Program-made: the position numbers and the translations under genes
Part shown: piece by piece, positions 49,956-58,220 of the stretch
How positions within the stretch are numbered: the stretch's first letter is position 1
Layout: the number at the start of each line of letters is the position of its first letter
From: JAPWJZ01 sp966211335
GTDB taxonomy: Bacteria; Pseudomonadota; Alphaproteobacteria; Micavibrionales; UBA2020
Length of the DNA stretch: 64,000 nucleotides
NCBI GenBank assembly: GCA_966211335.1
Contig: CBIHNF010000004.1
Coordinates: 1-64,000 of the forward strand
Direction: 5' to 3'
Notes under the pieces: model-generated
The model's database searches: none
The model's input: the letters and a program-made list of their open reading frames with translations, nothing else
Told to the model about the DNA's origin: nothing

Positions 49956-50044
49956 ACTTGTCATCCCGAACGCAAGTGAGGGATCTCCTCTTCCTTTTTT
50001 CGGCACAAAGGGGAGATTCCTCACTTCGTTCGGAATGACAAAGT
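49956..50044. repeat. Long imperfect inverted repeat between puuA and creA
   Basis: Two arms of about 33 nt face each other (49956-49988 and 50012-50044) around a 23-nt centre. The arms contain TGTCATCCCGAACGCAAG on the left and CTTCGTTCGGAATGACA on the right, then GTGAGGGATCTCC against GGAGATTCCTCAC, with several mismatches. Such TCATTCCGAACGAAGTGAGG elements recur as dispersed palindromes in many genomes. It could act as a terminator for puuA or as a mobile REP-like element; it is seen only once in this window. Confidence 0.75.
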
Positions 50045-50047
50045 GGT

Positions 50048-51397
50048 TTAAACGTTCAGCAGCAGGTTCGCGCGTTCCCAGGAGGAGATCACGGTGTTAT
50101 AGGCCTTGAACTCGCCTTCCTTGATCGCGACATAGGCGTTGACGAAACGCTCGCCGAGCAGGTTGGACAGCGGCTTGCAGGACTTGAATTTTTTCAAGGC
50201 GTCGGCCAGGTGATACGGCAGGGTCTGGCCTTTCTTATAGGCGCTGCCCTTGATCTGCTCCGAGGGTTCAATCTCTTCCAGCATGCCGAGCAGGCCGCAG
50301 GCGAGGGTCGAAGCGATGGTGAGGTACGGGTTGCCATCGGCGCCCGGCAGGCGGTTTTCAACGCGGCGGTTTTCCGGCTTCGAGACCGGCACGCGCAGAC
50401 CCGCGGTGCGGTTATCAAGGCCCCATTCGACGTTGATCGGCGAGTCCGTCTGCTTGTGGCCGAAGCGGCGGTAGGAGTTGACGTTCGGGGCAAACAGCGG
50501 CACCGCATAGGGCAGATAACGCTGCAGACCGCCAAGGTAATGGCGGAAGTATTTCGTCATTTCGCCTTCATCGGTCGAGAAGAGGTTTTTGCCCGTCTGG
50601 TTGTTGATGACCGACTGGTGCACGTGCATGGCGGAGCCCGGCTCCGTCTGCATCGGCTGCGCCATGAAGGTCGCGTAAACGCCGTGGCGCATGGCAACTT
50701 CACGCGCCGTGCGCTTGAACAGGAAGGCCTGATCGGCCGCTTCCAGCGGATTGCCGTGATTGAAGTTCACTTCAATCTGGGCTGCGCCGGCTTCATGCGA
50801 CAGCGTATCGATATCAATGTTCTGCTTTTCGCAATAGGCGTAAACGTCTTCAAACACCGGATCGAACTCGTTGACGGCGTCGATGCCATAGGCCTGACGG
50901 CCGATTTCCTGACGACCCGAACGGCCAACCGGTGAGGTCAGCGGAATGTCAGGGTCGGTGTTGACGGCGACAAGGTAGAATTCCAGCTCCGGCGCCACAA
51001 TCGGCGACCAGCCGCGCGATTCATACTCGGCGATGATTTTCTTGAGGAGGTAGCGGGAGGACATCGGCACCGGCGTGTCATCGGCATAAAACGCGTCGCA
51101 AATAATCTGCGCCGTCGCTTCGGTGTACCAGGGCACAAGGCGGGCGGTGGATTCATCGGGCGTCAGGTAGACGTCGCCATAGGTCGGGTTGACGTGATCG
51201 TCGAGGTCGTCGGGGTAATCCCCCGTCACGGTCTGCACGAAAACTGTTTCGGGCAGCGGCATGCCCCTTTCCCGTAATATTCGAAGCAGCTTGTCAGCAG
51301 GGACAATCTTGCCGCGGGCGATACCCGCCATATCAGGGACAAGGCATTCAACTTCCGTAATCTTGTGTTCCCGGATGAATTCTTCTAACTTGTCCAT
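50048..51397 (-). CDS. puuA: Glutamine synthetase family protein, gamma-glutamylputrescine synthetase-like
   Basis: A 449-residue member of the glutamine synthetase superfamily. Metal-site and catalytic segments: APELEFYLV near residue 140, AAQIEVNFNHGNPLEAAD near 205, QTEPGSAMHVHQSV near 250, NSYRRFGHKQTDSPINVEWG near 305, and ENRLPGADGNPYL near 345. The N-terminal ITEVECLVPDMAGIARGK is typical of PuuA-type enzymes, which attach glutamate to putrescine with ATP. The divergent neighbour is a PuuB-like oxidase, supporting the assignment. Polyamine or other amine substrates are both possible. Confidence 0.85.
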   Translation of the reverse strand: MDKLEEFIREHKITEVECLVPDMAGIARGKIVPADKLLRILRERGMPLPETVFVQTVTGDYPDDLDDHVNPTYGDVYLTPDESTARLVPWYTEATAQIICDAFYADDTPVPMSSRYLLKKIIAEYESRGWSPIVAPELEFYLVAVNTDPDIPLTSPVGRSGRQEIGRQAYGIDAVNEFDPVFEDVYAYCEKQNIDIDTLSHEAGAAQIEVNFNHGNPLEAADQAFLFKRTAREVAMRHGVYATFMAQPMQTEPGSAMHVHQSVINNQTGKNLFSTDEGEMTKYFRHYLGGLQRYLPYAVPLFAPNVNSYRRFGHKQTDSPINVEWGLDNRTAGLRVPVSKPENRRVENRLPGADGNPYLTIASTLACGLLGMLEEIEPSEQIKGSAYKKGQTLPYHLADALKKFKSCKPLSNLLGERFVNAYVAIKEGEFKAYNTVISSWERANLLLNV

Positions 51398-51422
51398 TCA
51401 GACAGCCCCTGTTTTTAGTTAT

Positions 51423-52730
51423 GTGAATATCTTGGACCCGAAAACGAGCCATCCGGACAACTTCAATGTCCCTTATTACGCGGTTTCGGCGAACAAGCTC
51501 GTTGCGACTCTAGGCAGTCTCAAAAAAGAGGTCAACTGCGATATTTGCGTGGTTGGAGGCGGTTTTACTGGACTTTCGGCAGCGCTGGAGCTGTCACTGA
51601 AGGGCTATTCAGTCACTCTTCTGGAAAAGGATACCATCGCTTCTCTCGCCTCCGGCCGCAATGGCGGGCAGCTGCAGCGCGGCTTCCCCAAGTCGACGGA
51701 GGAGCTTGTCAGCCGCTACGGCTTTGACGATGCCAAGCTCATGCATGACGTCTCGATCAAGGGTATCGAGCTGATCAAATCCCGCATCGAGGCGCATGAC
51801 ATCAAGTGTGGCTTCAAGCCGGGGCAGCTGACCGCCGCTTTTGACGACAAGCAGATGAAGGCACTGGATGCCGACCGCCTCGGCTGGCAGAAGTTCGGCT
51901 ATAGCGACATGCAGATGTTGGACAAGGATGCGGTGCAGGATATCGTCCATGCCAAACCCTACATCGGCGGCCTTTTCGACCCGGCTGGCGGGCATTTCCA
52001 TCCGCTGAACTATGCCTTGGGCATCGCAAGAGCCGCCCAGCAGGTCGGCTGCCAAATTTACGATCATTCCCCTGCCCTATCCATCAACACCGGCGACCAG
52101 CCGAGCGTCGTGACCGCAGAAGGCGTGGTGCGCTGCAAGTTCATCATCCTTGCCGGCGCCATCAAACTCCAAGGTTCCGAAAGCATGGCCGCCCGCTCCA
52201 TCACCGCGGCGGCACATATGATTGCGACGGAACCGCTCGGCGAAAAAATCGCCCGCACGATCATGCGCGATGATATTGCCGTCTGCGATGCGCGTTTCAT
52301 TATGGATTATTACCGCCTGACGCCGGACTACCGCCTGCTGTTTGGCGGCAACTGCAATTACAGCGACCTCGACCTGCCGAACGAGCCGGAACGCCTCCGC
52401 CAGCGCATGCTGAAACTGTTCCCCGATCTGTCGCCCGCCATCATCGAGCATTGCTGGCGTGGTCCGCTGGAATTCACCATCAATCGCATGCCCGGCCTCG
52501 GCCGCCTGTCGCCAACCGTGTATTACGCGCACGGCTTTGGCGGCCAGGGCGTTGTCGCGACCAACATTCTGGGCAAGGTGCTGGCGGACGCGGTGATGGG
52601 TCAGGCCGAAACCTACGATGTTTTCGCAAAAATCAAGCACTTCCCCTTCCGCGGCGGGGACAACCTGCGCCGCCCGCTGTTTGTGCTGGGCATGACTTGG
52701 TACCGCCTGCGCGACAAAATCAGCCTTTAA
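51423..52730 (+). CDS. puuB: FAD-dependent oxidase, gamma-glutamylputrescine oxidase-like
   Basis: A 435-residue DAO-type flavoenzyme. The dinucleotide-binding motif CVVGGGFTGLSAALELSLKG lies near residues 40-60, then LLEKDTIASLASGRNGGQLQ, GGHFHPLNYALG near 193, and a C-terminal YAHGFGGQGVVATNILGK near 375 that completes the FAD site. PuuB oxidises gamma-glutamylputrescine, releasing H2O2. GTG at 51423 gives a normal length; the frame continues upstream into puuA, with an ATG at 51375 as alternative. Only 25 nt separate the two divergent start codons, so promoters must lie in the opposing coding sequences. Confidence 0.82.
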   Translation: MNILDPKTSHPDNFNVPYYAVSANKLVATLGSLKKEVNCDICVVGGGFTGLSAALELSLKGYSVTLLEKDTIASLASGRNGGQLQRGFPKSTEELVSRYGFDDAKLMHDVSIKGIELIKSRIEAHDIKCGFKPGQLTAAFDDKQMKALDADRLGWQKFGYSDMQMLDKDAVQDIVHAKPYIGGLFDPAGGHFHPLNYALGIARAAQQVGCQIYDHSPALSINTGDQPSVVTAEGVVRCKFIILAGAIKLQGSESMAARSITAAAHMIATEPLGEKIARTIMRDDIAVCDARFIMDYYRLTPDYRLLFGGNCNYSDLDLPNEPERLRQRMLKLFPDLSPAIIEHCWRGPLEFTINRMPGLGRLSPTVYYAHGFGGQGVVATNILGKVLADAVMGQAETYDVFAKIKHFPFRGGDNLRRPLFVLGMTWYRLRDKISL

Positions 52731-52809
52731 TGAGGTTGGCGACTGCCGCGTTTATAGTAAGATACTTCACCTTCTGCTGGATTTCGTTTTTCTTTTTCCG
52801 GATGCCCTG

Positions 52810-54780
52810 ATGCTTAAAAACCTGCTGCGCAAAAAGAAATCGTCGACCTCCTTAAGTAGTCCGGAGGCTGACCGCCTGCGCCTATACAAAGCCATTCTGG
52901 CGACCGTGCCGGATTTTGTATATGTCTTCAGCCTCGATTACAAAACCATCTATGCCAACGACGCGCTGACTACCATGTGGGGCGTACCTGACCCGACCGG
53001 CATGACATTCTCCGAGCTTGGTTACGAGCCCTGGCATGCGGAAATGCACTGCCGCGAGATTGACACCGTTGCCGCCACGGGAAAATCCCTCAAAGGTGTT
53101 GTCCCCTTCAACGGCACCGGCGGCCGGCGGATATACGAATATATCTTTAACCCGATCTTTGACGAAACCGGCAAGGTCGAGGCCGTCAGCGGCACGACGC
53201 GCGACGTGACCGAGCGCCAGACATCCGAATTCGCGCTGGCGGAAAGCGAGCGTCGCTTCCGCGATCTCGCAAATTCCGTGCACCAGATGATCTGGGTGAC
53301 GAAGCCCGATGGCACCCATGAGTATTTTAACCGCCGCTGGTACGAATATCTTGGCGTGCCCGACAACACACCGCAGGCGGCGTGGCCGGAACTCTTTCAC
53401 CCCGATGAAACGCAGCATGTTTTAGGCAGCTGGCAGAAGGCCCTTGCGGCCGGCGACTCTTTCGAGCTTGAATTCCGCATGCGCCGCCACGATGGCGTAT
53501 ACCGCTGGGTACTGTCCCGCGCGATTGCGGTAAAGGATGATGCGGGCCAGATCCTGCGCTGGTATGGCACAAGTACAGACATTCAAGACCTTGTCGACGC
53601 ACGCGAACAGGCGGAAAACGCCAACCGCGCGAAGACCGATTTCCTGACCAACATGAGCCACGAAATCAGGACGCCGATGAATGCCGTCATCGGCATCGCC
53701 AATATCCTCGAACTTTCGGCACCGCTGACCAGCCGGCAGCAGGAATATATCAAGACCCTGCAGGTCTCGGCCGACTCCCTGCTCTCGCTCATCAACGACC
53801 TGCTGGATATTGCCAAAATCGAGGCGGGCTCTTTCGAGCTGGAGCAAATTCCAACCAGCCTGACGAAGCTGATGGCCGATGCCGGCAGCATCATTGCCCT
53901 GCGCGCGCAGGAAAAAAATATCACCTTCAACATGGAATGCCGCTGCGGGCGCGATGTGCTGTTCGTCGGCGATCCCGCGCGTATGCGTCAGGTGATCATG
54001 AACCTGTGCGCCAATGCGGTGAAATTCACGGAGAAAGGCGGCGTGCGCGTCATCGTCAGCAACCCGCCCTCCGGCAAACCGGGCATGGAGCATATTGTCG
54101 TCGAGGTGATCGACACCGGCATTGGAATTCCTCCTGAAAAACTCGACGCCATCTTCCAGAAATTCGTGCAGGCCGATACCTCCATCACCCGCCGCTATGG
54201 CGGCACCGGACTTGGCCTTACCATCACCCGCACGCTTGCGGAGATGATGGGCGGCACCGTGACGGCGACGAGCGAACCCGGCAACGGCTCTACCTTCCGC
54301 GCGGAATTCCTGCTGCCGGCGGCCGTTGACGGCACCGTTGTCGGCGGCATGGCGCAGGAAGGCCCGTTTGAAGTCCCCGTACCTGCTGACATTGCCAAGC
54401 CGCGCGTGCTGCTGGTGGAGGATTACGCGCCGAACGTTTTGGTCGCCACGACTTTCATCGAGGAATTCGGCTTCGATGTGGATGTTGCCAATAACGGCCT
54501 TGAGGCGCTGAATAAAATCTTCGCGCCCGGCGCGCGCTATGTCGCGGTTCTCATGGATGTGCAGATGCACGGCATGGACGGGCTGGAAGCCACCCGCAAT
54601 GTGCGGAAGACGGAGCTGGAAAAGGGGTTGCGCCGCATTCCCATCATCGGCATGACCGCCCATGCCCTCGCCGGCGACCGGGAGCGCTGCCTTGCCGCCG
54701 GGATGGACGATTACCTGCCGAAACCCTTCAATCCCAGCAGCTTGCGCGACAAGCTGGCCGAAGCCGCCGGCAAATCTTGA
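52810..54780 (+). CDS. PAS-containing hybrid sensor histidine kinase
   Basis: A 656-residue soluble hybrid kinase. Two PAS domains cover about residues 25-135 (YKAILATVPDFVYVFSLDYK) and 145-260 (RFRDLANSVHQMIWVTKPDG; WVLSRAIAVKDD). The HisKA dimerisation domain with the phosphorylated His is in MSHEIRTPMNAVIGIA near 283. The HATPase domain has NLCANAVKFTEKGG near 399, DTGIGIPPEKL and GGTGLGLTI. The C-terminal receiver shows LLVEDYAPN near 537, the phosphoacceptor Asp in LMDVQMHGMDG near 583, and LPKPF near 640. There are no membrane segments, so it senses a cytoplasmic signal. No partner regulator is adjacent. Confidence 0.93.
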   Translation: MLKNLLRKKKSSTSLSSPEADRLRLYKAILATVPDFVYVFSLDYKTIYANDALTTMWGVPDPTGMTFSELGYEPWHAEMHCREIDTVAATGKSLKGVVPFNGTGGRRIYEYIFNPIFDETGKVEAVSGTTRDVTERQTSEFALAESERRFRDLANSVHQMIWVTKPDGTHEYFNRRWYEYLGVPDNTPQAAWPELFHPDETQHVLGSWQKALAAGDSFELEFRMRRHDGVYRWVLSRAIAVKDDAGQILRWYGTSTDIQDLVDAREQAENANRAKTDFLTNMSHEIRTPMNAVIGIANILELSAPLTSRQQEYIKTLQVSADSLLSLINDLLDIAKIEAGSFELEQIPTSLTKLMADAGSIIALRAQEKNITFNMECRCGRDVLFVGDPARMRQVIMNLCANAVKFTEKGGVRVIVSNPPSGKPGMEHIVVEVIDTGIGIPPEKLDAIFQKFVQADTSITRRYGGTGLGLTITRTLAEMMGGTVTATSEPGNGSTFRAEFLLPAAVDGTVVGGMAQEGPFEVPVPADIAKPRVLLVEDYAPNVLVATTFIEEFGFDVDVANNGLEALNKIFAPGARYVAVLMDVQMHGMDGLEATRNVRKTELEKGLRRIPIIGMTAHALAGDRERCLAAGMDDYLPKPFNPSSLRDKLAEAAGKS

Positions 54781-54835
54781 ATTTTGCCGCAGGCCGTCTT
54801 ATAAATCTCTCCCAAGAAGGATCGAGATCAATACC

Positions 54836-55174
54836 ATGACCTATGTCGTTACCGACGTCTGCATCAAGTGCAAATACACCGACTGTGTGGAAGTCTGCCC
54901 CGTCGACTGTTTTTATGAGGGCGAGAACATGCTCGTCATCAACCCTGACGAATGCATCGACTGCGGCGTCTGCATCCCCGAATGCCCGATTGATGCCATC
55001 GTGCCGGATATCGACAGCCGCGCCGAGCCCTTCCTTGAGCTGAACCGCGAATATTCGACCGGCCCCTGGCCAAATATCACGCGCAAAATCCCGGCCCTGC
55101 CGGAAGCCGAGGATTTCAAGGACATCCCCGACAAGATCCGCCTCTTCAGCACCGAACCCGGCAAGGGCGATTAA
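54836..55174 (+). CDS. fdxA: Ferredoxin FdxA (7Fe-type)
   Basis: A 112-residue ferredoxin. The opening MTYVVTDVCIKCKYTDCVEVCPVDC carries the [3Fe-4S] site pattern with an extra spaced Cys, and CIDCGVCIPECP near residue 40 gives the [4Fe-4S] site. The remaining tail (LNREYSTGPWPNIT) is typical of FdxA of this length. The ATG at 54836 is preceded by AAGAAGG farther upstream. In alphaproteobacteria fdxA commonly sits beside a CarD-type regulator, as here. Confidence 0.95.
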   Translation: MTYVVTDVCIKCKYTDCVEVCPVDCFYEGENMLVINPDECIDCGVCIPECPIDAIVPDIDSRAEPFLELNREYSTGPWPNITRKIPALPEAEDFKDIPDKIRLFSTEPGKGD

Positions 55175-55183
55175 CTTTAGAGC

Positions 55184-55435
55184 TTAGTACCCGCGTGGGC
55201 CGAACTGTTGCAGTACGGCTTGCGGCGGGCGACCGACGGCGCCGGCATTATCGAGAATCTCGGCCAGCACCTGCCCTGCGGGCGTATTGTTCTGAACCTC
55301 GGCGGCCAGCTGCCTGGGGCTGTATTCCTGCCCGCTGATGGTGAAGACACCGGAGTTGGGCGAAGAATGGGTTGCCGCCCACTGGCGCAGCGTATCTGTA
55401 AATTTGGCGGTCAGGGCATTCGTGTCATTGTTCAT
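55184..55435 (-). CDS. Small hypothetical protein
   Basis: An 83-residue soluble protein preceded by an excellent AAGGAGTCCTGCC site. Sequence blocks LTAKFTDTLRQWAATHSSP, GVFTISGQEYSPRQLAAEV and TPAGQVLAEILDNAGAVG suggest three helices with a short beta hairpin. No Cys and no membrane segment. It lies between fdxA (convergent, 10 nt) and carD (divergent). Unrecognised, but ribosome-binding site and codon use support a real gene. Confidence 0.65.
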   Translation of the reverse strand: MNNDTNALTAKFTDTLRQWAATHSSPNSGVFTISGQEYSPRQLAAEVQNNTPAGQVLAEILDNAGAVGRPPQAVLQQFGPRGY

Positions 55436-55796
55436 GGCAGGACTCCTTTCAACGTTGCTGCGCCGCGGCGCTGTGAAATAATTGTGTTACCCTTATACCC
55501 CATCTTAAATTATTCTGTCAAATATTCCTTTCCTGTCGCAATTTAAATAAGCAATTCGAATTCGCATTTTTCTGTCGCGGCCGAAGTTATCCACAAGCAA
55601 ATCATCCACTTAAGCCGGCTTCCTCATACTCCCAAAACCTTGATGTTTAATGCTTTCTTAAGAATTATCTTGAAATTTTATGTCATTTCAGGTAGTGTCT
55701 CTTTTACGTGACGAAACTCCGTCAGATACAGGATTATTCTGTAAAATATATTTCCGGCGACACAGAATATCATTTCTTTAGAGAGGCATCGACATA
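55436..55796. promoter_or_regulatory. Gene-free carD upstream region with repeated operator-like sequence
   Basis: A 361-base AT-rich divergent region. A 17-mer ATTATTCTGT-[CA]-AAATAT occurs at 55509-55525 and again at 55733-55749 (16 of 17 identical), and an inverted ACAGAATAT follows at 55762-55770. A TTATCCACA matching the DnaA box is at 55587-55595. TTGAAA at 55670 with TAGTGT 17 nt later is a weak promoter candidate. The repeats could be operators for autoregulation of carD and of the small divergent gene. Confidence 0.45.
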
Positions 55797-56606
55797 ATGG
55801 CAAAGATTACCAAAGCAAAAGCTAAACCGGCTGCGAAGAAGGTAACGACGACCACCCAGAAGCCCGCCGCGGCAAAGAAAGCCGCCCCGGCCCCGAAATC
55901 CGTAAAGGCCCCGGCTGTTAAAGCCACCGCCGCCGCCAAGACGCCCGCGACCGCCGTAAAGGTCACGATGAAGGGCAAGACCGCGATGAAGGTCGCCCCG
56001 CCCGCGCCGAAGGCAAAAGCGCCTGTCTCCCAAATGCTCCCCTCCAAGCCGAAAACCGTCGAGGCTGCAGCCCCCGTGGCAGCGCCCGTCGCTATCGTGC
56101 CGAAGAAGCCCGAGAAACTCGATTTCGGCGCCGGTGACTTCGTTGTTTATCCCGCGCATGGCGTCGGCCTCGTTGAAGGCGTCGAAACGACGACCATCGG
56201 CGGCATGGAAATTACCCTCTACACCATCTGCTTTGAAAAAGACCGCATGCGTCTCAAGCTGCCGGTCTCCAAAGTGAAAGCCTCGGGCCTTCGCAAGCTG
56301 TCCTCTAAGGACCGCCTGAAGGATGCGCTGGCGACCCTGCAGGGCCGTAGCCAGACCCGCCGCGTCATGTGGTCCCGCCGCGCGCAGGAATACGAAGCAA
56401 AAATCAACTCCGGCGACCCCGTGTCGATCGCGGAAGTCCTGCGCGACCTGCGCAAGGATACCGATGAATCGGAACAGTCTTACTCCGAACGCCAGATTTA
56501 CCAGGCCGCTCTCGAGCGTCTTGCCCGTGAAGTCGCCGCGATCGAGAAGATTGACGAAAAGAAAGCCGCTGAAAAGCTGGAAGCCGTTCTCTCGAACGTC
56601 GCTTAA
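55797..56606 (+). CDS. CarD family transcriptional regulator with long basic N-terminal extension
   Basis: A 269-residue protein. The first 107 residues are almost only Lys, Ala, Pro, Thr and Val (KAKAKPAAKKVTTTTQKPAA and similar), like a histone H1 tail. The CarD/CdnL domain then starts at FGAGDFVVYPAHGVGLVEGV and runs to about 175 (ITLYTICFEKDRMRLKLPVS). A helical C-terminal DNA-binding part follows (VMWSRRAQEYEAKINSGDP, VLRDLRKD). CarD proteins bind RNA polymerase beta and stabilise open complexes, often at rRNA promoters. Typical CarD proteins are about 160-175 residues, so the tail is an addition. A terminator follows. Confidence 0.9.
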   Translation: MAKITKAKAKPAAKKVTTTTQKPAAAKKAAPAPKSVKAPAVKATAAAKTPATAVKVTMKGKTAMKVAPPAPKAKAPVSQMLPSKPKTVEAAAPVAAPVAIVPKKPEKLDFGAGDFVVYPAHGVGLVEGVETTTIGGMEITLYTICFEKDRMRLKLPVSKVKASGLRKLSSKDRLKDALATLQGRSQTRRVMWSRRAQEYEAKINSGDPVSIAEVLRDLRKDTDESEQSYSERQIYQAALERLAREVAAIEKIDEKKAAEKLEAVLSNVA

Positions 56607-56624
56607 ACATCTGGCAGTAAATAA

Positions 56625-56658
56625 TAAAACGGCCTCCTTACAAGGGGGCCGTTTTTAT
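56625..56658 (+). terminator. Intrinsic terminator after carD
   Basis: AAAACGGCC pairs with GGCCGTTTT with further CC/GG pairing inside; a T-rich tract follows. Confidence 0.88.
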
Positions 56659-56684
56659 TTTGCCTGATCTCCCCGCGTTTTCGT

Positions 56685-56713
56685 TTGACAGAATTATGGT
56701 AACACCATAGAGT
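56685..56713 (+). promoter_or_regulatory. Sigma-70-like promoter of the 172-residue unknown gene
   Basis: A perfect TTGACA at 56685-56690 is followed after exactly 17 nt by TAGAGT at 56708-56713 (four of six). The start codon lies about 50 nt downstream, leaving a leader of about 43 nt. Confidence 0.6.
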
Positions 56714-56763
56714 CTTTATAACTCGTATAAACGAGAAACAAAAAACAAAACGAAGGTGTGCAT

Positions 56764-57282
56764 ATGGCTAATATCGATATCAAAGGTCTCGACAAGGCGG
56801 AACTTCTCGCGGCGCTTTACAACAACTCCAAGCCTCTCGGGCTCGGCTTTCTGAGCGCGGATGCGAAACCGATGACCAAGGAACAGGCGCAGCAACAATA
56901 TGGCGATGGCTCCTATGACTACCTTAACGGCCGCGTCATGAAAATCAGGATCAGCGGCGACACGATGGATCCCTGGGGTTACGACCGCGACAATGGCGAG
57001 GGTGCTGCAGCGAAGGCCGTAGAAGCCGTCCGCAAGGGCCAAACCTCTGCCCCCGACAACACAAAGAAATTCGGCGCCGCATTGAATGAGTTCATTGCAG
57101 ATGCGCGCGGCACAACCAGCCGCAGTGAGGGCAATGTCACAACGCTGGATCTCGGGATCGAGCCCGATCTCTTACAGGCGCTCAAACAGGCGCGCGATAA
57201 ATTCCGCACACCCGAAGAAAAAGCGACCGTTGTCGGCCGTGACCTCAAGGGCCTGAAACCGCCAAAATTCCAAGGCCAGTAA
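56764..57282 (+). CDS. Soluble protein of unknown function, single-gene unit
   Basis: A 172-residue protein starting ATG 56764 after GAAGGTGTGC (an in-frame GTG at 56758 is less likely). The N-terminal block LDKAELLAALYNNSKPLGLGFL, KPMTKEQAQQQYGDGSYDYLNGRVMKI and GDTMDPWGYDRDNGEGAA resembles a recurring family of small cytoplasmic proteins of unknown role; I recall similar sequences in other bacteria without a function. The C-terminal half is helical (PDLLQALKQARDKF). It has its own promoter and terminator, so it is expressed alone. Confidence 0.75.
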   Translation: MANIDIKGLDKAELLAALYNNSKPLGLGFLSADAKPMTKEQAQQQYGDGSYDYLNGRVMKIRISGDTMDPWGYDRDNGEGAAAKAVEAVRKGQTSAPDNTKKFGAALNEFIADARGTTSRSEGNVTTLDLGIEPDLLQALKQARDKFRTPEEKATVVGRDLKGLKPPKFQGQ

Positions 57283-57295
57283 ATAACCAGCTTTC

Positions 57296-57335
57296 TAAAG
57301 AAGCGCCCTTTCCACGGAAGGGGCGTTTCTTTTTG
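57296..57335 (+). terminator. Intrinsic terminator
   Basis: AAGAAGCGCCCTTT pairs imperfectly with AAGGGGCGTTTCTTT around a short loop, followed by T residues; it ends the single-gene unit before it. Confidence 0.85.
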
Positions 57336-57426
57336 TGGCCGTTAAAAAGTCTCCTACTCGACGGTTGACACCCCCGCCTCTTTCCCTAAAATGGCGCCTC
57401 ATTTTCAGGAAACGGGATTATTCTGC

Positions 57427-58218
57427 ATGTCATTCGGCAAAAAGCTGAGCCGCATCTTTAACCGCACTGTCACGCATGGCGCCTTCATCGCTGCCAGCCT
57501 CATCGGCAGCGGCGCGATTGGTTATGAGGTGGCGGACCATCTGGATGGCGTTCAAAGCACGCAAGCCATTGTAGCCAGCGCCGACGCGCATCAGGCCGCG
57601 CTCGAAAAAATCAACCGCATGAGCGACGAGATCATCCGCTTTGAGGGCCAAATCCAGTTCACCGCCTCCGCGCTTGAACATGCCAAGGCGAATATCGGCA
57701 CCAATGGCGGCAAAATTTCCGAGCAGCTGGCCGATGTACAGGCGGGCTTTACGCGGAACGAGATGGCGCAACAGGTGCAGATGACGCGCATCGCAGATTT
57801 CAGGCGCGAGATCCTGTTCAACCCCGCCCTGTCGGAAAAAGAGGCGAGCGATATTTATGACGCGCTCTGGTACAAATCCAACAGCTCGGAACTGCGCAAT
57901 TTCTTCTCCCCGTTCGAAGACGCGCTCGCCTACCGCGATGAAACAATCGCCGCCCTGAAACTGCCGCACAATCCCGCCGCCGTGACCTTCAAGGACGCGG
58001 AAGCGGTCGTCACCGCCGCGCGTGCGGCGGATGACGCGTCGGACAGCCTTGAATGGAAAATGGGTGTTGCCTCTGGCATCGGCTCCCTCGCCGGCCTCTT
58101 CGGCCTCTCCTTCCTCGGCGCCACCCGCAAACGCCGCGAAGAAGCAGAACCACGCCAGCCGAACCGCAAGCCGGACGACAAAAATACGATCCGCGTGGTG
58201 CTGAAGAACGCGCCTTAA
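57427..58218 (+). CDS. Membrane protein with central coiled coil, unknown function
   Basis: A 263-residue protein with an N-terminal membrane segment (GAFIAASLIGSGAIGYEVA near 18-36) and a second one near residue 217 (GVASGIGSLAGLFGLSFLGA). Between them is an extended helical region (ALEKINRMSDEIIRFEGQIQ, ISEQLADVQAGFTRNEMAQQ). The C-terminus after the second helix is short and charged (TRKRREEAEPRQPNRKPDD). ATG 57427 is chosen; ATG 57391 adds 12 residues. The topology suggests a periplasmic coiled-coil domain with both ends in the cytoplasm. It converges on an ankyrin gene 2 nt away. Unrecognised. Confidence 0.7.
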   Translation: MSFGKKLSRIFNRTVTHGAFIAASLIGSGAIGYEVADHLDGVQSTQAIVASADAHQAALEKINRMSDEIIRFEGQIQFTASALEHAKANIGTNGGKISEQLADVQAGFTRNEMAQQVQMTRIADFRREILFNPALSEKEASDIYDALWYKSNSSELRNFFSPFEDALAYRDETIAALKLPHNPAAVTFKDAEAVVTAARAADDASDSLEWKMGVASGIGSLAGLFGLSFLGATRKRREEAEPRQPNRKPDDKNTIRVVLKNAP

Positions 58219-58220
58219 AT

